This document shows positions 5,297-6,706 of a DNA stretch of 6,706 nucleotides, in pieces; within the stretch, counting starts at the first letter, position 1, and every line of letters starts with the position of its first letter. Under the pieces are notes generated by a model. It worked only from the letters and a program-made list of their open reading frames with translations, ran no database searches and had not been told where the DNA came from. The DNA comes from Planctomycetaceae bacterium (GTDB taxonomy: Bacteria; Planctomycetota; Planctomycetia; Pirellulales; UBA1268): assembly GCA_030616935.1 (NCBI GenBank), contig JAUWWJ010000088.1:1-6706 (forward strand), given 5' to 3'. The translations under genes and the position numbers were made by a program.

Positions 5297-6706
5297 TCAT
5301 TCTTCACTGGCTGAAGATTGAAGGAATGAAATAATCGAGGACACTTCTTCGGCAGTGAGCAGATTTGCAAGTTCTGGCATTAGAGAGGTAGTTGCGGGAA
5401 ATATTTCATCAATCTTCTTTCGAGAAATTGTATGAACTGTTCCTACAGCATCTTTCAGTACAACGGGATCTCCGGCAGACACCTGCAGCCCACTCGTGAC
5501 CGTGCCTTTGGTTGTAAGAACGGTCATTGTTTCAAAACCAGCAGCTATTGCTGCGTGTGGTTTTAGAATGTCTTCTTGCAGTGCAACAATTGAATGCTTG
5601 CGAGCGATCTGAGTTAAATCAGGACCTATTTCACCACCATAGCCGTCAACGATATGGCATTTTGCACATCCTGCTCGTTCGGAATGAAATACAGCTCTGC
5701 CGAGTGACGAACTACCTCTGACGTTTGAAAGTATGCCGGTTTGTAGAAGGTCTTTTCCTGTGTCGGATTGATCAACGAATATCGAAAAAGATATGTGGTC
5801 TGCGGTGTCTGGTACTTCCGATAAGACCCTGCAATTGACTTGGAATTGAAGTGGAGAGAAAACACTTACGTCATATGCAATTACAGATCGGCCTGTTACC
5901 TGTATTGCTGGCTTCGTAGTGTCGACTTGCGTCAATCCCGGAGAAACAGTCAGTGGTGGTCGTGCAGGTTTCTTTTTGCGACGTGCTGTGACCTCAGTTT
6001 GACTTGGTGGTGGTCCGCCCGGAGTTCCTCCAGAAAAAGCCATTGTCCAGGGGATTTGCGTTAGGTCGACAGTTGATTCCGTTGTCGTCACTATGGGAGC
6101 AACCCAGAGAGCAGACTCTGGCTTGTTGTGGGTCGAGTCAACGACGAGATAAAGGCGCTTTGCGCCACGGATATCAATATTTATTGTTGCTTTCCCGTTA
6201 CTTGTATAGACAGGTTGCCCCGGCGGAAGAAAAGATGTGTCGAGCCTCGTGCTTTGTTCAATCTTTTTAATCTGTGGCGGTTTTGGAAATATCTCGCTTA
6301 GCCGTATGTCTTTCCAATCATTTTGCAGGCGATGCTGTCCCCACCAAGCGGCGTATCCACGGATGTCCTTTGGTCCATTTTTGGCAATATTCAGCATTGC
6401 TGAGGCTGCTTGAAAGCTTGAATTGAAGGCAATGGCATCGATCATTTTTTTTCGATCGCCGAGTGGTAATGTTTTAGCCATGGCTCGTGTTTTGAGTGAA
6501 CCAACTGCAACATCGGGGTGCAGTCGCCACGCTATTCCCGAGAGACGGTGATCCCATACAAGCGGATCTGCCGAATGACTCACAAGAAGCTCATATGCTT
6601 CTTGTTCTTTTCCTTCACATGCTGTTCCCAAGGCTTCCAAATACCATCGGTCCCAGCCATCAAAACCATCGGCAAGCTTCTTCAGTAGTTCACGACACGT
6701 TTCAAA
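5297..6706 (-). CDS. PVC-type cytochrome c protein with helical-repeat and NPCBM-like region (5' partial)
   Basis: The frame is open to the right edge, so this is the C-terminal part (about 469 residues) of a longer protein. A TTG at 6638-6640 is not the start, because codons 6641-6706 continue the family pattern, reading DGFDGWDRWYLEALG across that point. Order: HEAT-like helical repeats; WWGQHRLQNDW, typical of PVC membrane-bound dehydrogenase-like proteins; an NPCBM-like strand IDIRGAKRLYLVV (near 6142-6180); a Gly/Pro-rich then basic linker (about 5960-6035); a second beta region containing GRSVIAYD; and a cytochrome c domain with CAKCH (5654-5668), GPDLTQIARKH and a C-terminal helix. One covalent heme is expected, in the periplasm. 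The missing N-terminus in relatives often holds a beta-propeller dehydrogenase-like domain, but that is not seen here. It faces the fucosidase, 97 bases apart. Its electron partner and substrate are unknown. Confidence 0.85.
   Translation of the reverse strand, partial: FETCRELLKKLADGFDGWDRWYLEALGTACEGKEQEAYELLVSHSADPLVWDHRLSGIAWRLHPDVAVGSLKTRAMAKTLPLGDRKKMIDAIAFNSSFQAASAMLNIAKNGPKDIRGYAAWWGQHRLQNDWKDIRLSEIFPKPPQIKKIEQSTRLDTSFLPPGQPVYTSNGKATINIDIRGAKRLYLVVDSTHNKPESALWVAPIVTTTESTVDLTQIPWTMAFSGGTPGGPPPSQTEVTARRKKKPARPPLTVSPGLTQVDTTKPAIQVTGRSVIAYDVSVFSPLQFQVNCRVLSEVPDTADHISFSIFVDQSDTGKDLLQTGILSNVRGSSSLGRAVFHSERAGCAKCHIVDGYGGEIGPDLTQIARKHSIVALQEDILKPHAAIAAGFETMTVLTTKGTVTSGLQVSAGDPVVLKDAVGTVHTISRKKIDEIFPATTSLMPELANLLTAEEVSSIISFLQSSASEE
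5654..5668 (-). other. Heme c attachment motif CAKCH
   Basis: The reverse strand reads Cys-Ala-Lys-Cys-His within GCAKCHIVDG, inside a cytochrome c fold (GRAVF before it, GPDL after it). The two Cys would form thioethers to one heme and His is the proximal ligand. A likely distal Met lies in SLMPELANLL near the C-terminus, by comparison with other small cytochrome c domains. Confidence 0.85.

Noticed and set aside
1..6706. Mobile elements, CRISPR arrays, tRNA/rRNA genes, tandem repeats or phage genes
   Set aside because: Looked for on both strands; no repeated spacers, transposase motifs, clover-leaf sequences or direct terminal repeats were seen.

Overview
The window looks like a piece of chromosome from a planctomycete (PVC group), probably marine. 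The best evidence is the large reverse-strand gene at the right end. It ends in a CxxCH cytochrome c module preceded by a 'GAKRLYLVV'-type carbohydrate-binding-like segment and helical repeats, an architecture that is greatly expanded in Planctomycetes. Several exported or apparently exported hydrolases, a small secreted EF-hand protein and moderate base composition fit this, but the organism assignment is an inference.

Layout, left to right: (1) the last 45 codons of an NADP-dependent isocitrate dehydrogenase (+); (2) a two-gene forward cluster separated by 56 bases: an exported SGNH/sialate O-acetylesterase-like hydrolase (231-998) and an alkaline-phosphatase-superfamily phosphodiesterase (1055-2005); (3) a regulatory gap with a terminator-like hairpin and a perfect 17-bp palindrome just before a membrane acyl-CoA (delta-9 type) desaturase (2178-3119); (4) a strong hairpin with A- and T-tracts on its two sides, which should terminate both convergent genes, the desaturase (+) and a small secreted EF-hand protein (-, 3188-3487); (5) a divergent promoter region, then a secreted GH29 alpha-L-fucosidase (+, 3703-5199); (6) facing it, a PVC-type cytochrome c protein (-) that runs off the right edge and lacks its N-terminus here.

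The esterase, phosphodiesterase, fucosidase and cytochrome proteins could all act on extracellular polymers or their breakdown products (removal of acyl esters, phosphate esters and terminal fucose). This theme is inferred from families and neighbourhood only. The desaturase and IDH look like housekeeping functions. I found no mobile element, CRISPR array, tRNA, rRNA or clearly new multi-gene system. The most useful non-coding signals are the palindrome over the presumed desaturase promoter and the shared terminator.
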